Shown here: positions 20,910 to 20,931 of the stretch, one piece after another
How positions within the stretch are numbered: the first letter of the stretch is position 1
Layout of the letters: every line of letters begins with the position of its first letter
Program-made: the position numbers and the translations under genes
Notes under the pieces: model-generated
What the model was told of the DNA's origin: nothing
Databases searched by the model: none
What the model saw: the letters and a program-made list of their open reading frames with translations, nothing else
Source: a virus
Length of the DNA: 20,931 nt
IMG/VR virus record: IMGVR_UViG_3300019124_000026
Location: 1-20,931 of that record
Direction: 5' to 3' (one strand)

Positions 20910-20931
20910 ATGATCCGGAGTTTCAAAGATA
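20910..20931 (+). CDS. Start of a possible HigB-type toxin gene (partial, right edge)
   Basis: Only seven codons, MIRSFKD, are inside the window. HigB/RelE-type toxins very often begin 'MIrSFkdk', and such genes are commonly controlled by an upstream operator bound by the antitoxin, as the repeats here suggest. A GGGCGGG stretch lies upstream of ATG 20910. The evidence is short and the call is tentative. Confidence 0.35.

Noticed and set aside
1-20931. CRISPR array, tRNA, rRNA, integrase or attachment site
   Set aside because: No regularly spaced repeats, no cloverleaf-like sequence and no recombinase motif were found by eye, so none is annotated.

Overview
The window looks like most of an integrated, lambda-type siphophage genome in a GC-rich alphaproteobacterium, probably of the Hyphomicrobiales (Bosea/Methylobacterium/Microvirga-like). 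This rests on the GC-rich coding sequence, the phage families seen (DUF6441, DUF6362-like, PF09550-type tail chaperone) and the small secreted and lipoprotein families, which I associate with Rhizobiales genomes. No database search was possible, so family names rest on recognised motifs and gene order.

Positions 1-11792 (all minus strand) hold the packaging, head and tail module. In transcription order these are the small terminase (Nu1-like), large terminase (gpA-like), gpW-like connector, portal (gpB-like), ClpP-fold head protease with a nested scaffold (C/Nu3-like), decoration protein D, major capsid E, a LEM/HeH-like FI analogue, an FII-like head-tail protein, a tail-completion protein, the tail tube, the tail assembly chaperone in two overlapping frames (G/GT-like), a DUF6441 Z-like protein, and the tape measure protein, which runs off the left edge. 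Genes are tightly packed with ATGA or TGATG junctions. The exceptions are the capsid and tail tube genes, each of which sits between two strong RNA hairpins.

Positions 11793-13582 (minus) hold small accessory phage genes: a 44-aa zinc-ribbon-like ORF, three small unknowns, a P-loop microprotein, a 45-aa ORF and an Acb2/Tad1-type anti-defence gene. Two of them (the P-loop protein and Acb2/Tad1) are each broken by one single-base frameshift.

Positions 13583-20017 look like cargo placed between packaging genes and a control-type region. They hold a coiled-coil/secreted Cys-rich protein pair with its own terminator, a long apparently gene-poor stretch (14595-15503), an unknown Rhizobiales-type protein, a lipoprotein with a palindrome over its promoter, a secreted ClpP-fold protein, a small secreted protein, a membrane protein followed by a gene with a premature TGA, and an intact KAP-family P-loop NTPase. 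The KAP ribosome binding site lies inside a leader hairpin. KAP proteins include the phage-exclusion protein PifA, so this is the best candidate for a prophage-encoded defence gene.

Positions 20021-20931 hold a DUF6362-like phage gene on the minus strand, a divergent promoter region with two copies of a 13-bp operator-like repeat, and the first seven codons of what looks like a HigB-type toxin gene at the right edge. No attachment site, integrase, tRNA or CRISPR was found, so the prophage ends cannot be placed.
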